This document shows positions 25,045-36,325 of a stretch of DNA of 64,000 nt, in pieces. This DNA is from Thalassospira sp. HF15. GTDB taxonomy: Bacteria > Pseudomonadota > Alphaproteobacteria > Rhodospirillales > Thalassospiraceae. Position numbers and translations under genes: made by a program. Below the pieces are notes generated by a model. It saw only the letters and a program-made list of their open reading frames with translations. It was not told the DNA's origin and did no database searches. Location of the stretch: the NCBI RefSeq assembly GCF_011806525.1, contig NZ_JAAVKI010000002.1, positions 124,001-188,000 on the forward strand, given 5' to 3'. How positions within the stretch are numbered: the first letter of the stretch is position 1; the number at the start of each line of letters is the position of its first letter.

Positions 25045-28038
25045 CTAGAGTTTCAACCGTGCGCCTTCAGGATCGTAAAATACGGTCCCGGTGACTTGCG
25101 CCTTGATCACACGATCAGGCATCGGAATGTAAATGGTTTCACCCATGCGATTAAAACCGTCTTCAAGCAGCGCCATGGCAATCGGCCGACCTGCGGCATC
25201 ACTGTGATAGCTTGATGTCACATGGCCGACCATTTTCATCGGCTTGGGCTGGTTCGGATCAAGAACGATCTGCGCCCCTTCCTCAAGCTTGGTCTTGCCA
25301 TCTTCGGTCAGAAGACCGATCAGCTGCTTGCGGCCTTCGGCAACCAGGTCGGGACGGGCCAGACCGCGCTTGCCAACAAAATCAGGTTTCATTTTACCAA
25401 TTGCCCAGGAAAGCCCGGCGTCATGCGGGGTGACTGTGCCATCGGTATCCTGACCAACGATGATATAGCCCTTCTCGGCACGCAGCACGTGCATGGTTTC
25501 GGTCCCATAGGGGCAGATATCGTATTTCTTGCCAGCCTCATACAGCATTTCCCAAAGGGCACGACCGGCATGGGCCGGCACGTTGACCTCAAAGCCGACT
25601 TCGCCGGTAAAGCTGATGCGGAACAGGCGTGCCGGGAAACCGCCAACGCGGCATTCCGAAACCGACATGTGCGGGAAGGCCTCGTCAGACATGTCCTGAC
25701 CTTCGACAAACGGTTCAAGCACCTTGCGGGCATTCGGACCGTTGAGTGCAATGGTTGCCCACTGTTCCGTTGTCGAGGTCAGCCAGACATCAAGATCCGG
25801 CCATTCAGTCTGAAGGTAGTCTTCCATCATGTTCAGAACACGCGCGGCACCGCCGGTCGTGGTGGTGACGTGGAAACGATCATCAGCCAGACGGCCAATG
25901 ACACCGTCATCACGGATGAAACCATCATCGCCCAGAAGCAGGCCATAACGTGCCCGGCCCGGTGCCAGTTTGGTCCAGGGGTTGGTGTACATGCGGTTCA
26001 TGAACTCCACCGCATCAGGGCCGACCACCTCGATCTTGCCAAGGGTCGATGCATCAAAGATTCCGACACTGGCGCGCGTTGCACGGCATTCACGATCAAC
26101 AGCGGCATGCATGTCTTCGCCGTCTTTCGGGAAGTACCATGCACGGCGCCACAGGCTGACCGGCTCATAGGCGGCACCGTTTTCTTCGGCCCAGCTATCA
26201 ATCGGGGTTTTACGCGTCACTTCAAAGTGACTGCCCTTGTGATAACCACAAAACGCCCCGAAAGTCGTCGGGGTGTAAGGCGGGCGGAAGGTCGTCAGAC
26301 CGACTTTCGGCTGCGGCACACCCAGTGCGTCAGAGGCAATATTCAGGCCGTTGATGTTTGACATCTTGCCCTGATCGGTTGCCATGCCGTTGGTGGTGTA
26401 GCGTTTGACATGTTCGATTGAACGCATGCCTTCACGCACCGCAAGGCGCAGGTCCTTGGCGGTTACGTCGTTCTGGTAATCGACAAAGGCACGGGCCTTG
26501 CCTGCATCCAGATCGGTCGGCAGTTCCTTGTGGCTGACACCCGTTCCCGGGCGATCATTGGCAACTGTATAAGACGCAGGCGCAATGTCCTTACCAAGGC
26601 TTTTGACGGCTGCAGCACCCATTGCCGCCCCATCATTCAAGACGGCTTCAATGCCCCACAGGCCACGGCCTGCACCGGCGATTTCGCATTCCTCTGCCTT
26701 GTGATCAGGCAGGAAGGTCTGACGTTCCTCGTCCCAGGCAAGCGTTCCCTTGGTATGGGAGAAAAGATGCAGTGACGGCGTCCAGCCGCCAGACATCAGA
26801 AGACAGTCACAGCCGATAACTTCGGGCGCACCGACCGACGATCCGGTGACCGGGTTGACGCGAACCGATTTGACGCGCAGGCGGCCTTCGGTTCCGGTAA
26901 CGGTGTGACCAGCCATGATGCGAATACCGCGTTTGGTCGCTTCGGCAACCAGATCGGCATTCGGTTCGGCGCGGGTATCAACAATCGCGGCAATGGTGGT
27001 GCCAGCGTCTGCCAGATCAAAGGCCGCATACCATGCACTGTCGTGACTGGTGAGGATGACAGCCTTGTCACCAACCCGCACGCCATACCGGTTCAGGTAT
27101 GTCTGGGCGGAACCGGCCAGCATCACGCCCGGGCGATCGTTGCCATCAAAAACCAGTGGCTTTTCAAGTGCACCTTGCGCCAGAACAACCTGCTTGGCAC
27201 GGACACGCCACATACGTTCGCGCGGGGTTTCGCCGTCCGGGCTGGCAAGGTGGTCGGTCAGCTTTTCACACAGACCAACCATGTTCTGGTGGTAGTAGCC
27301 AATTGCGGTCGTGCGTGTCATCAGCTTGACGCCAAGCTCTTTGAGTTCGGCGACAGTTTTGCCAACCCAGTCCCATGCCGGCATGTCTTCGATCTGAGCC
27401 GACGGCTCGGACAGAAGCGATCCACCCGCTTCGGGGTTTTCATCAACAAGGGTCACACGCGATCCGGCACGCGCCGCCGAAAGGGCGGCGGCAAGACCGG
27501 CAGGACCGGCACCAATGATCAACACATCAGTATGCAAATAGCGCGACGCGTAGTGATCCGGATCCGGTTCGGTCGGCGATACGCCAAGACCGGCCGCCGC
27601 ACGAATAAACGGCTCATAGACCTTGTCCCAGAAGGATTTCGGCCACATGAAGGTCTTGTAATAGAACCCGGCGGAAAACAGCATGTAGGCCTTGTCATTG
27701 ATCGCGCCAATGTCAAAGGACAGGCTGGGATAACGGTTCTGGCTGTTGACCTGCAGGCCGTCCCAGATTTCCTGGACGGTTGCGCGGGTGTTCGGCTCGA
27801 ACCGGCCGGGGCCACGGCGGGTACCGACCAGTGCGTTCGGCTCTTCGGAACCGGCGGTTACGGCGCCGCGCGGGCGGTGATATTTGAACGAACGACCCAT
27901 CAGGTGGATGCCATTGGCCAGCAGGGCCGATGCCACGGTATCGCCTTTGAAACCTTTGATTTTCTTGCCATCAAAGGTGAACTGGATCGGTTGGGTGTGA
28001 TCGACGCGACCACGCCCGGAAACGCGGAAGCTGCTCAT
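25045..28038 (-). CDS. soxA: Sarcosine oxidase alpha subunit
   Basis: A 997-residue subunit with an N-terminal 2Fe-2S-like small domain, an NAD-binding flavoprotein region (LIIGAGPAGLAAALSAARAG at about 173-192) and a C-terminal aminomethyltransferase (GcvT-like) half from about residue 600 that passes the methyl group of sarcosine to tetrahydrofolate. Normal length for the family. The start overlaps the soxD stop by four bases (28035-28038). The complex turns sarcosine, folate and oxygen into glycine, methylene-folate and hydrogen peroxide. Confidence 0.97.
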   Translation of the reverse strand: MSSFRVSGRGRVDHTQPIQFTFDGKKIKGFKGDTVASALLANGIHLMGRSFKYHRPRGAVTAGSEEPNALVGTRRGPGRFEPNTRATVQEIWDGLQVNSQNRYPSLSFDIGAINDKAYMLFSAGFYYKTFMWPKSFWDKVYEPFIRAAAGLGVSPTEPDPDHYASRYLHTDVLIIGAGPAGLAAALSAARAGSRVTLVDENPEAGGSLLSEPSAQIEDMPAWDWVGKTVAELKELGVKLMTRTTAIGYYHQNMVGLCEKLTDHLASPDGETPRERMWRVRAKQVVLAQGALEKPLVFDGNDRPGVMLAGSAQTYLNRYGVRVGDKAVILTSHDSAWYAAFDLADAGTTIAAIVDTRAEPNADLVAEATKRGIRIMAGHTVTGTEGRLRVKSVRVNPVTGSSVGAPEVIGCDCLLMSGGWTPSLHLFSHTKGTLAWDEERQTFLPDHKAEECEIAGAGRGLWGIEAVLNDGAAMGAAAVKSLGKDIAPASYTVANDRPGTGVSHKELPTDLDAGKARAFVDYQNDVTAKDLRLAVREGMRSIEHVKRYTTNGMATDQGKMSNINGLNIASDALGVPQPKVGLTTFRPPYTPTTFGAFCGYHKGSHFEVTRKTPIDSWAEENGAAYEPVSLWRRAWYFPKDGEDMHAAVDRECRATRASVGIFDASTLGKIEVVGPDAVEFMNRMYTNPWTKLAPGRARYGLLLGDDGFIRDDGVIGRLADDRFHVTTTTGGAARVLNMMEDYLQTEWPDLDVWLTSTTEQWATIALNGPNARKVLEPFVEGQDMSDEAFPHMSVSECRVGGFPARLFRISFTGEVGFEVNVPAHAGRALWEMLYEAGKKYDICPYGTETMHVLRAEKGYIIVGQDTDGTVTPHDAGLSWAIGKMKPDFVGKRGLARPDLVAEGRKQLIGLLTEDGKTKLEEGAQIVLDPNQPKPMKMVGHVTSSYHSDAAGRPIAMALLEDGFNRMGETIYIPMPDRVIKAQVTGTVFYDPEGARLKL

Positions 28039-28337
28039 TTCGATTTCTCCAACAATTTGGACAGTTCAGGACGGGGATCATCGGTTTTATAGGTGATCAG
28101 GAACCGGTCACTGACGGTGTCACGCACAGCGTTGAAATATCGACCACAGCCATGGAAGTGGCGCCAGCGTTCATAATGCGGGCCCTTCACATTGGTGCGG
28201 ATAAACAGGAAATCGCGCCATTCCTCGTCACTGACCGACGATGGGTCGGCCGGACGTGCGATATGGGCTTCACCGGCATAGGTAAATTCCGCCTCCGGCA
28301 GGGTCTGATTGCAATAGGGGCAATGGATCAGAAGCAT
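28035..28337 (-). CDS. soxD: Sarcosine oxidase delta subunit
   Basis: A 100-residue zinc-binding subunit. Likely zinc ligands are Cys6 and Cys9 (HCPYCNQ) with His59 and Cys63 in WRHFHGCGRYFN, as in SoxD. Length and position between soxB and soxA are typical. It is translationally coupled to soxA through an ATGA overlap. Confidence 0.96.
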   Translation of the reverse strand: MLLIHCPYCNQTLPEAEFTYAGEAHIARPADPSSVSDEEWRDFLFIRTNVKGPHYERWRHFHGCGRYFNAVRDTVSDRFLITYKTDDPRPELSKLLEKSK

Positions 28338-28348
28338 GTCCGGTCTCC

Positions 28349-29602
28349 TTAGTGCGCAACAGCGGCAGCAGCGGCTTCGTCAATCAGACGGCCGGTGCTG
28401 AAACGTTCAAGGGTGAAGGGCGCGTTGGCCGGATGGGGATCATCCTTTGCCACGGTCCATGCCAGTGTATGGGCAGCACCCGGGGTTGCCTTGACCCCGC
28501 CGGTACCCCAGCCACAGTTGACATAAAGACCCGGCACCGGCGTCTTGCCAAGGATGGCGGATCGGTCCGGGGTCACATCAACAATACCACCCCATTTGCG
28601 CAGCATGCGCATGCGGTTGAAGATCGGGAAAATCTCGCAGATCGCAGCAACCGTGTGCTCGATCAGCGGCAAACCACCACGCTGGGAATAGCTGGTATAC
28701 TGGTCGGTGCCCGAACCAATAACGAGTTCACCCTTGTCAGACTGGCTGATATAGGCGTGCACACTGTTGGACATGACAACACAGGGGAAGATCGGCTTGA
28801 TCGGCTCGGACACCAGCGCCTGCAGCGGATAGCTTTCAAGCGGCATGCGAACACCTGCGGTATCCATCACGACCGAGGTATGACCAGCCGCCGAAACAGC
28901 AACCTTTTTCGCGCCGATAAAGCCCTTGGCCGTTTCAACGCCGGTCACACGACCATCCGGGCCACGGCGAATGGCGGTTACCGGGCAGTTCTGAATGATA
29001 TCAACACCACGTGCAGCGGCCCCACGGGCATAACCCCATGCCACTGCATCGTGGCGGGCCGTGCCTGCGCGACGCTGAAGGGCAGCACCGACGACCGGAT
29101 AGCGCGCATTTGGCGAAATATCGAGCGGCGGACAGAATTCCTTGGCTTCTTCCTTGGACAGCCAGACGTTATCCACACCATTCAAACGGTTGGCATGTAC
29201 GTGGCGCTGGAAGCTTTGAACATCATGAACGTTATGCGCCAGCATCAGAACGCCGCGCTGCGAATACATCACGTTGTAGTTCAGTTCCTGGCTCAGCCCA
29301 TCCCACAGATCAAGGGCGTGGTCATAAAGCTTCGCACTTTCATCGTAGAGGTAGTTCGAACGAATGATCGTGGTGTTACGGCCGGTGTTGCCACCGCCAA
29401 GCCAACCCTTGTCGATCACCGCGACATTGGTGATGCCGTGTTCCTTGGCCAGATAGTAGGCCGCACCAAGACCATGACCACCCGCGCCGACGATAATGAC
29501 ATCGTACTCGGCCTTCGGTTCACTGTCGGGCCATTGCGGCTCCCAGTTCTTTTGGCCGCTAAGGGCGTTCTTGATAAGCGATAGCGCAGAAAAATGGGTC
29601 AT
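28349..29602 (-). CDS. soxB: Sarcosine oxidase beta subunit
   Basis: A 417-residue flavoprotein of the DAAO family. The Rossmann motif [21 protein letters not shown] lies near residue 35 and [14 protein letters not shown] near the C-terminus binds FAD. In the family this subunit oxidises sarcosine and carries the covalent FMN at a His. First gene of the sox operon, with the divergent GlxA/GbdR-type regulator 97 bases away. Confidence 0.97.
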   Translation of the reverse strand: MTHFSALSLIKNALSGQKNWEPQWPDSEPKAEYDVIIVGAGGHGLGAAYYLAKEHGITNVAVIDKGWLGGGNTGRNTTIIRSNYLYDESAKLYDHALDLWDGLSQELNYNVMYSQRGVLMLAHNVHDVQSFQRHVHANRLNGVDNVWLSKEEAKEFCPPLDISPNARYPVVGAALQRRAGTARHDAVAWGYARGAAARGVDIIQNCPVTAIRRGPDGRVTGVETAKGFIGAKKVAVSAAGHTSVVMDTAGVRMPLESYPLQALVSEPIKPIFPCVVMSNSVHAYISQSDKGELVIGSGTDQYTSYSQRGGLPLIEHTVAAICEIFPIFNRMRMLRKWGGIVDVTPDRSAILGKTPVPGLYVNCGWGTGGVKATPGAAHTLAWTVAKDDPHPANAPFTLERFSTGRLIDEAAAAAVAH

Positions 29603-29699
29603 GATTATACGATCCCCCGATTTACCATTGCCGGAACTCTATCAATGTCCTTGGTTTGCGGACTGGATAATTGCGACAAATTCATTGTATATTTTTGCC

Positions 29700-30725
29700 A
29701 TGAACTCTTTTTCGAACCCTGGCTCTGACCATGGCAAACCCCTTGCAAAAAAGCGCCTTCGCGTCGCCTTCCTGCTGGCGGACAATTTCACGCTGACAGC
29801 GTTTGCAAGCTTTGTCGATGTTTTGCGCCTCGCAGCTGATGAAGCGGATCGTTCTCGGCCCATTCACTGCGACTGGACGGTGCTGTCTGATACCATGAAC
29901 CCGGTGCGATCGAGTTGCGGGGTCAAGGTGCAACCCGACACGCGCCTGCGCAATGCCGGTGACTACGACTATATCGTGGTTGTCGGGGGCCTTATTCAAG
30001 AAGAAGGCGGGTTTTCATCCGATTGCATTGCCTATCTCAAGACGGCTGCGGCCCGGGGCAAGAACCTGATCGGCTTGTGCACCGGGGTTTTTGCGCTTTA
30101 TGAAGCCGGTCTTCTTGAAGGGTATCGTTGCTGTGTCAGTTGGTTTCACCATGACGAATTTGTCGAACGGTTCGAAGCCGCCCAGCCGGTTTCCGATCAG
30201 ATATTTGTCGTCGATCGCGACCGCCTGACGTGCTCGGGCGGGCATGGCGCGGCCCATCTCGCCGCCTGGGTGGTGGAAAAGCATATCGGGCGCACGGCCG
30301 CGACCAAAAGCCTCAGCATCATGATCATCAACGAGGCGATGACCGGCGAAAACCCCCAGCCGGGCTTTCAGACTGATCTGGTCGCCCGTGAACCGCTGGT
30401 CAAAAAGGCGCTATTGCGTATGCGTCAGAATATCGAGTCGCCTGAAACAGTCGCCAAAATGGCCGAAAAACTTGGCGTGACACGCCGCAAGCTTGAACGT
30501 TCGTTTAATGCCGACATCGGCATTTCCCCATCACGCGCAGCACTGCGCATCCGGCTAGATGCTGCCAAAAAGTTACTTGGTGAGCCGAACAAGACCACGA
30601 CCCAGATCGCGCTGAGCACCGGCTTTTGCGATGCGTCGCATTTCATTCATGCCTTCAAGGCCGAGATCGGCATGAACCCGTCAGAATACCGCAACACCAT
30701 TCCGGTTCCGGCCGCCCTGCCCTGA
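29700..30725 (+). CDS. GlxA family AraC-type regulator (GbdR-like)
   Basis: A 341-residue regulator with an N-terminal class I glutamine amidotransferase-like (DJ-1/PfpI) domain (about 20-190, including GLCTGVFALYEAGLLEG) and a C-terminal AraC helix-turn-helix pair (about 235-335, ending GFCDASHFIHAFKAEIGMNPSEYR). GbdR of Pseudomonas has this build and activates glycine betaine, dimethylglycine and sarcosine catabolic genes. Placement between soxBDAG (divergent) and gbcAB (convergent) makes the same role very likely. I start at ATG 29700, since upstream sequence belongs to the soxB promoter. Confidence 0.88.
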   Translation: MNSFSNPGSDHGKPLAKKRLRVAFLLADNFTLTAFASFVDVLRLAADEADRSRPIHCDWTVLSDTMNPVRSSCGVKVQPDTRLRNAGDYDYIVVVGGLIQEEGGFSSDCIAYLKTAAARGKNLIGLCTGVFALYEAGLLEGYRCCVSWFHHDEFVERFEAAQPVSDQIFVVDRDRLTCSGGHGAAHLAAWVVEKHIGRTAATKSLSIMIINEAMTGENPQPGFQTDLVAREPLVKKALLRMRQNIESPETVAKMAEKLGVTRRKLERSFNADIGISPSRAALRIRLDAAKKLLGEPNKTTTQIALSTGFCDASHFIHAFKAEIGMNPSEYRNTIPVPAALP

Positions 30726-30749
30726 CAACTGCACGCGGCCGATCAGCCG

Positions 30750-31817
30750 TCAGGCATCAATGGTGACTTGCCCGATCGGGTTCGAACAGCAGGCCAGAAT
30801 ATAGCCCTCCTCGATATCATCATCGGTAATCCCGCCATTATGGACCATGTGAACTTGGCCCTCCGTCTTGCGAACCTTGCAGGTTCCGCAGATTCCCATC
30901 GAACAACCTGACGGGATCACAAGCCCGGCGGCACGTGCCGCGGCAAGCACGGTATCAGTTTGCGTACAATTGGCGGTGATGCCAGATGCCGTGAATGCGA
31001 TGACGGCCTTGCTTTCCTCGTCCGGGACGACATCATCAGGCACATCTTCAACATCAAGTGTCGGCGCATGGAAGCTTTCCTGATGATAGCGGTCCATGTC
31101 ATAGCCAAGTCCGACAAGCACTTCGCGGACGGCCTGCATGAATGGCTCCGGTCCGCAACAAAACACTTCCCGTTCAAGGTAATCCTGCGCCATCAGGCCC
31201 AGCATCAACTGATTGAAAGTACCAAGGTACCCGGTCCATGGTTTGTAGGGGTCTTCTTCCTCGACCACCCACTTCAAGGCAATGCCGTTGATCCGTGATG
31301 CGCTGTGTTCAAGTCGCTCGCGAAAGATGATCTCTGACGGTCGCCTTGCACAATTGACAAAGACAATGTCGGGATCACGTCCGGCATCATACAAATAGGT
31401 CGTCATCGACATCATCGGCGTGATGCCCGACCCTGCCGAAATGAAAAGGTATTTTTCAGCCGGATGGTTGACCAGCGAAAAGCTGCCGGATGGCCCCTTG
31501 GCACGAATGCGCATTCCCGGTCGCAAATGATCAAGCATCCAGCGCGTCCCAACCGAACCCGGCTGCGCCTTGACCGTAACAGTCAGCGACGTCGGCCGCG
31601 ATGGCGAGGACGAGATTGTGTAGGTCCGATAAAGCGGCCCGCCCGCGACTGGCAGTTCCAATGTCAAAAACTGACCGGGATCATAGCTGAACAAGGCACC
31701 AGACACCGACTGGAAGCAAAATGTCATGACATTGGGGGCCTCGGGCAGGAAGGAAACGCATTCGAGTTCCTCGGAGTCCGACCAGAAGGCAAGTTTTGGT
31801 TTCTCAAGTACCGACAT
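30750..31817 (-). CDS. gbcB: Glycine betaine monooxygenase reductase subunit (GbcB-like)
   Basis: A 355-residue electron-transfer protein: FAD domain (RTYTISSSPSRP near 64-75), NAD-binding domain (FISAGSGITPMMSM near 140) and a C-terminal plant-type 2Fe-2S ferredoxin with GCSMGICGTCKV and a later Cys. It would pass NADH electrons to the Rieske oxygenase. The start lies five bases after the gbcA stop, preceded by GGAGTAGGG; the longer frame overlaps gbcA and is not needed. Specific naming rests on the betaine/sarcosine context. Confidence 0.87.
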   Translation of the reverse strand: MSVLEKPKLAFWSDSEELECVSFLPEAPNVMTFCFQSVSGALFSYDPGQFLTLELPVAGGPLYRTYTISSSPSRPTSLTVTVKAQPGSVGTRWMLDHLRPGMRIRAKGPSGSFSLVNHPAEKYLFISAGSGITPMMSMTTYLYDAGRDPDIVFVNCARRPSEIIFRERLEHSASRINGIALKWVVEEEDPYKPWTGYLGTFNQLMLGLMAQDYLEREVFCCGPEPFMQAVREVLVGLGYDMDRYHQESFHAPTLDVEDVPDDVVPDEESKAVIAFTASGITANCTQTDTVLAAARAAGLVIPSGCSMGICGTCKVRKTEGQVHMVHNGGITDDDIEEGYILACCSNPIGQVTIDA

Positions 31818-31821
31818 CGCC

Positions 31822-33111
<1,290 letters not shown>

Positions 33112-33211
33112 TCATGCCATGTTTTACAACGGCATTAATTTTCATCTTGGTTTAGTTCAACTAATCTGAAAAACTCAGATGACATGCCTGTCGTATTTTC
33201 GGGAGAGTCCG

Positions 33212-34090
33212 GTGGCCCGCCCTTATGATCTTTCTTCGATCAATGCTCTGATCTGCTTTGAAGCTGCTGGCCGCAACATGAGCTTCAAGGATGCGGCGGC
33301 AGAACTGAATGTTACACCAGCCGCTGTAAGCCACCAGATCAAGGCGCTTGAAGCCGATATTGGCAGTGCACTTTTTATCCGCCGCAATCGCGGAGTGGAG
33401 CTGACAGAAAAAGGCGCCTACCTTCTTGTCGCCCTTCAAAGAGGATTTGAAACCATTTCTGAAACGGTCATGCAGCTGCGTGATCAACCCGAAACAGTCG
33501 ATGTCACGATCAGAACGACAACGGCGGTCAGTTCACTCTGGCTTACGCCAAAGATTGCTGCTTTTTGGAAAATTCACCCCGATATCACGGTTTCGCAAAT
33601 TGTCTCGGATGTCCCGGGCATGACCGGGCATTGCGATCTCAGCATTCTTTACTGCAACCCCGATGATGGGGCCGAGGGATACCACAAGCTGTTTCAGGAC
33701 CGCGTTGCTGCCATCGGAACGCCAGCCTTCAAGGCCGAACAAAACATCAAAACGATTGATGATCTGCTTCGCGCACCCTTGATCCACCTGCATTACGAGG
33801 AAATCGACTGGACAACATGGACCGACTGGTTTCGTGCGCTGGGTCGCCCTGCACCAAAGGGGCGCAGCTTTAAGCTCAACAATTACACGATTGCGCTCGA
33901 AGCCGCCCAGGATGACGTCGGCGCGGTGCTTGGCTGGGACGAGCTGGTCGGACCGCTGCTGGAAGACGGACGCCTGATCAAGCTGGTACCGGATGAAATC
34001 CGGTCTCCAATGGGGTTCTATTTACGCGTCCATCCCCGCGCATCGGAAAAGGCCCGCATCTTTGTCGACTGGCTGATTGATGCCACCTGA
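33212..34090 (+). CDS. LysR family regulator (GcvA-like)
   Basis: A 292-residue regulator with the N-terminal helix-turn-helix FKDAAAELNVTPAAVSHQIKALE (about 25-47) and a C-terminal effector domain close to the GcvA group. I start at GTG 33212, preceded by GGGAGAG. It is divergent from gbcA (about 150 bases apart), so it probably adds a second layer of control over betaine oxidation, perhaps sensing glycine or a pathway intermediate. Confidence 0.88.
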   Translation: MARPYDLSSINALICFEAAGRNMSFKDAAAELNVTPAAVSHQIKALEADIGSALFIRRNRGVELTEKGAYLLVALQRGFETISETVMQLRDQPETVDVTIRTTTAVSSLWLTPKIAAFWKIHPDITVSQIVSDVPGMTGHCDLSILYCNPDDGAEGYHKLFQDRVAAIGTPAFKAEQNIKTIDDLLRAPLIHLHYEEIDWTTWTDWFRALGRPAPKGRSFKLNNYTIALEAAQDDVGAVLGWDELVGPLLEDGRLIKLVPDEIRSPMGFYLRVHPRASEKARIFVDWLIDAT

Positions 34091-34101
34091 AATGAAGACG
34101 T

Positions 34102-34136
34102 AAGGGCAAGCGCAGCAATGAGCCACGCTTGCCCTT
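34102..34136. terminator. Hairpin between convergent genes
   Basis: Perfect 11-bp stem AAGGGCAAGCG / CGCTTGCCCTT with a 13-base loop between the convergent LysR and DgcA/StcD-type genes. No long T-run follows on either side. Confidence 0.6.
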
Positions 34137-34140
34137 CAGA

Positions 34141-36177
34141 TCAGACGTCTTTCAACAGACGCAAGGCATCATAGATCGCGGCGTGGGTGTTACGTGCCGA
34201 TACCGCATCCCCGATCCGGAAAAGCTGATAGTCCCCTTCCGGGTTGCGCATAACTGATTGCGGCTGACCGGCCAGAAGTTGGTCATGGGACATTTCGCCA
34301 AGGTTTGTCGATCCCGGTTTCAAGTCGAAATAGATGTCATCCAGCGGAATGGTGCCATGGTTAACGACGATCTGATCAACAACCCGCTGCTTGTCCACAC
34401 CGCCATAGTCGCTGCCGATATGCGCGACGAGTTGATTACCCTGTTTTTCCACCGCCTCCAGACGATAGGTCACGGTAAAGGTGGTATCAAGCTTCTGCAT
34501 GGACCGCATATAGGGCACAAGGTTCATGGCCATGACTTCGGGCGCAAAGGCACGGTCCGGGGTCATGATTTCGACCTTGGCACCTGATTTGGCAATCAGT
34601 TCGGCTGCCTGCAAACCGGCATGATCACCAGCATCGTCATAGACAAGCACATTGCTGCCCGGTTTGACGTCGCCCGAAATGATATCCCAGGTCGAAACAA
34701 CCAGATCATTGCCTTTTGACAGGACCTCGGTATCAGGCATCCCACCGGTGGCAATGATCACGACATCCGGGTTTTCCGCCGTGATCGCATCGGCCTCGGC
34801 CCAGGTGTTGAAATGGAAGGTCACACCAAGACGGGTGCATTCTGCCATACGCCAGTCGATGATACTGATCATTTCGCGGCGGCGTTCGTTCTGCGCTGTC
34901 AGGCGAATTTGCCCACCGGGATTGGGGGCCGCTTCATAGACAACAACCTCGTGGCCGCGTTCGCCGGCAACACGCGCAGCTTCCATGCCCGCCGGGCCGG
35001 ATCCGACAATAACGACCTTTTTGCGTGTTTCAGCAGCCTCGATGATCTGGGGCATCGAAAGCTCACGCCCGGTTGCCGCATTATGAATGCAATAGGCCGA
35101 TCCACCCTGATAGATGCGATCAAGGCAATAGTTTGCCCCGACGCACGGACGAATTTCATCTTCGCGCTTTTCAATTATCTTGCGCACGATGTGCGGATCA
35201 GTGATGTGGGCACGTGTCATGCCCACCATATCGACCTTGCCCGATGCAATTGCATGACGCGCGGTTGCCACGTCGGGGATTTTGGCGGCATGGAAGGTCG
35301 GGAAGTCGGTCGCAGCACGGATTTCACCTGCAAAATCCAGATGCGGTGAATTGGCCATACCCTGAATCGGAATCACATCAGTCAGCGCAGCATCGGTATC
35401 AATACGCCCACGAATAACGTTCAGAAAATCGACCATGCCGCTGTCTTTGAGCCGCTTGGAAATCTCAAGACCATCGGACGGGGTCAAGCCGCCATCAATA
35501 CATTCATCCCCGGTATAGCGCACACCGACAATGAAATCGGGACCAACGCGTTTGCGAATTTCGGTCAGGACGTCAAAGGTGAAACGCAGTCGGTTATCAA
35601 TGCTGCCGCCATAAGGGCCATCAAGTTCGTTGGTCAGCGGCGACCAGAACTGATCCATCAGATGACCGTATGCCTGAAGCTCGATCCCGTCCATGCCGCC
35701 GGCCTTCATGCGTTCGGCGGCATCAGCATAATCCTTGATGATGCGTTCGATATCCCAGTCTTCCATCTTTTTCGGGAAGGCACGATGCGCTGCTTCGCGC
35801 CTGTGCGAGGGCGATACCACCGGCAACCAGTTTGCCTTGTCCCAGCGCGTCCGGCGACCAAGGTGGGTCAACTGGATCATGACTGCAGCACCCTGTTCAT
35901 GCACCGCATCGGTCAGGTCTTTCATCCACGGAACGACCTCGTCCTTCCAGACCAGCAGGTTGTTGAAGACCGGCGGGCTGTCTTTGGACACCGCGGCCGA
36001 CCCTGCCGTCATGGTCATGGCGACCCCACCCTTGGCACGCTCCACATGGTAGGCGCGGTACCGGTCCTTGGGCATGCCGTCCTCGGGGTACGCCGGTTCG
36101 TGTGACGTCATGATGATGCGGTTGCGCAGCGTCAGATGTTTAAGCTGATAAGGCTGAAGAAGTGGATCATTGGACAT
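34141..36177 (-). CDS. NADH:flavin oxidoreductase/demethylase (DgcA/StcD type)
   Basis: A 678-residue enzyme of the trimethylamine-dehydrogenase group: N-terminal old-yellow-enzyme TIM barrel with FMN (residues 1-350), a Cys cluster CVGANYCLDRIYQGGSAYC (about 362-380) for the 4Fe-4S centre, and a C-terminal dinucleotide-binding region (VVIVGSGPAGMEAARVAGERG near 406). DgcA removes a methyl from dimethylglycine; StcD does so on N-methylproline. The surrounding betaine-sarcosine genes favour dimethylglycine, but no dgcB-like partner is adjacent. ATG 36177 follows GGAG at eight bases. Divergent from a TetR gene. Confidence 0.8.
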   Translation of the reverse strand: MSNDPLLQPYQLKHLTLRNRIIMTSHEPAYPEDGMPKDRYRAYHVERAKGGVAMTMTAGSAAVSKDSPPVFNNLLVWKDEVVPWMKDLTDAVHEQGAAVMIQLTHLGRRTRWDKANWLPVVSPSHRREAAHRAFPKKMEDWDIERIIKDYADAAERMKAGGMDGIELQAYGHLMDQFWSPLTNELDGPYGGSIDNRLRFTFDVLTEIRKRVGPDFIVGVRYTGDECIDGGLTPSDGLEISKRLKDSGMVDFLNVIRGRIDTDAALTDVIPIQGMANSPHLDFAGEIRAATDFPTFHAAKIPDVATARHAIASGKVDMVGMTRAHITDPHIVRKIIEKREDEIRPCVGANYCLDRIYQGGSAYCIHNAATGRELSMPQIIEAAETRKKVVIVGSGPAGMEAARVAGERGHEVVVYEAAPNPGGQIRLTAQNERRREMISIIDWRMAECTRLGVTFHFNTWAEADAITAENPDVVIIATGGMPDTEVLSKGNDLVVSTWDIISGDVKPGSNVLVYDDAGDHAGLQAAELIAKSGAKVEIMTPDRAFAPEVMAMNLVPYMRSMQKLDTTFTVTYRLEAVEKQGNQLVAHIGSDYGGVDKQRVVDQIVVNHGTIPLDDIYFDLKPGSTNLGEMSHDQLLAGQPQSVMRNPEGDYQLFRIGDAVSARNTHAAIYDALRLLKDV

Positions 36178-36256
36178 GTGCGGGGCTCCGGGTTTGAACT
36201 CTCTGACCATGACGATATTCAAAAATGTACAGATATGTCAATTTTAAGTTCACTAG

Positions 36257-36289
36257 TGTATGTTTCAGATACATTGATGTACACTGTAC
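36257..36289. promoter_or_regulatory. Two palindromes, probable TetR operator region
   Basis: TGTAT-N7-ATACA (36257-36273) and GTACA-C-TGTAC (36279-36289) lie between the divergent DgcA/StcD-type and TetR genes, in an AT-rich stretch fit for overlapping promoters. Confidence 0.55.
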
Positions 36290-36325
36290 TTGTCCGGACT
36301 CGGGCAGTTTGCTAAGGACAGGTCC

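Noticed and set aside
25222-28092. Long plus-strand ORFs opposite soxA
   Set aside because: Shadows of soxA caused by high third-position GC.
28352-29584. 410-codon plus-strand ORF opposite soxB
   Set aside because: Antisense shadow of a high-confidence gene; no ribosome binding site and no protein-like motifs.
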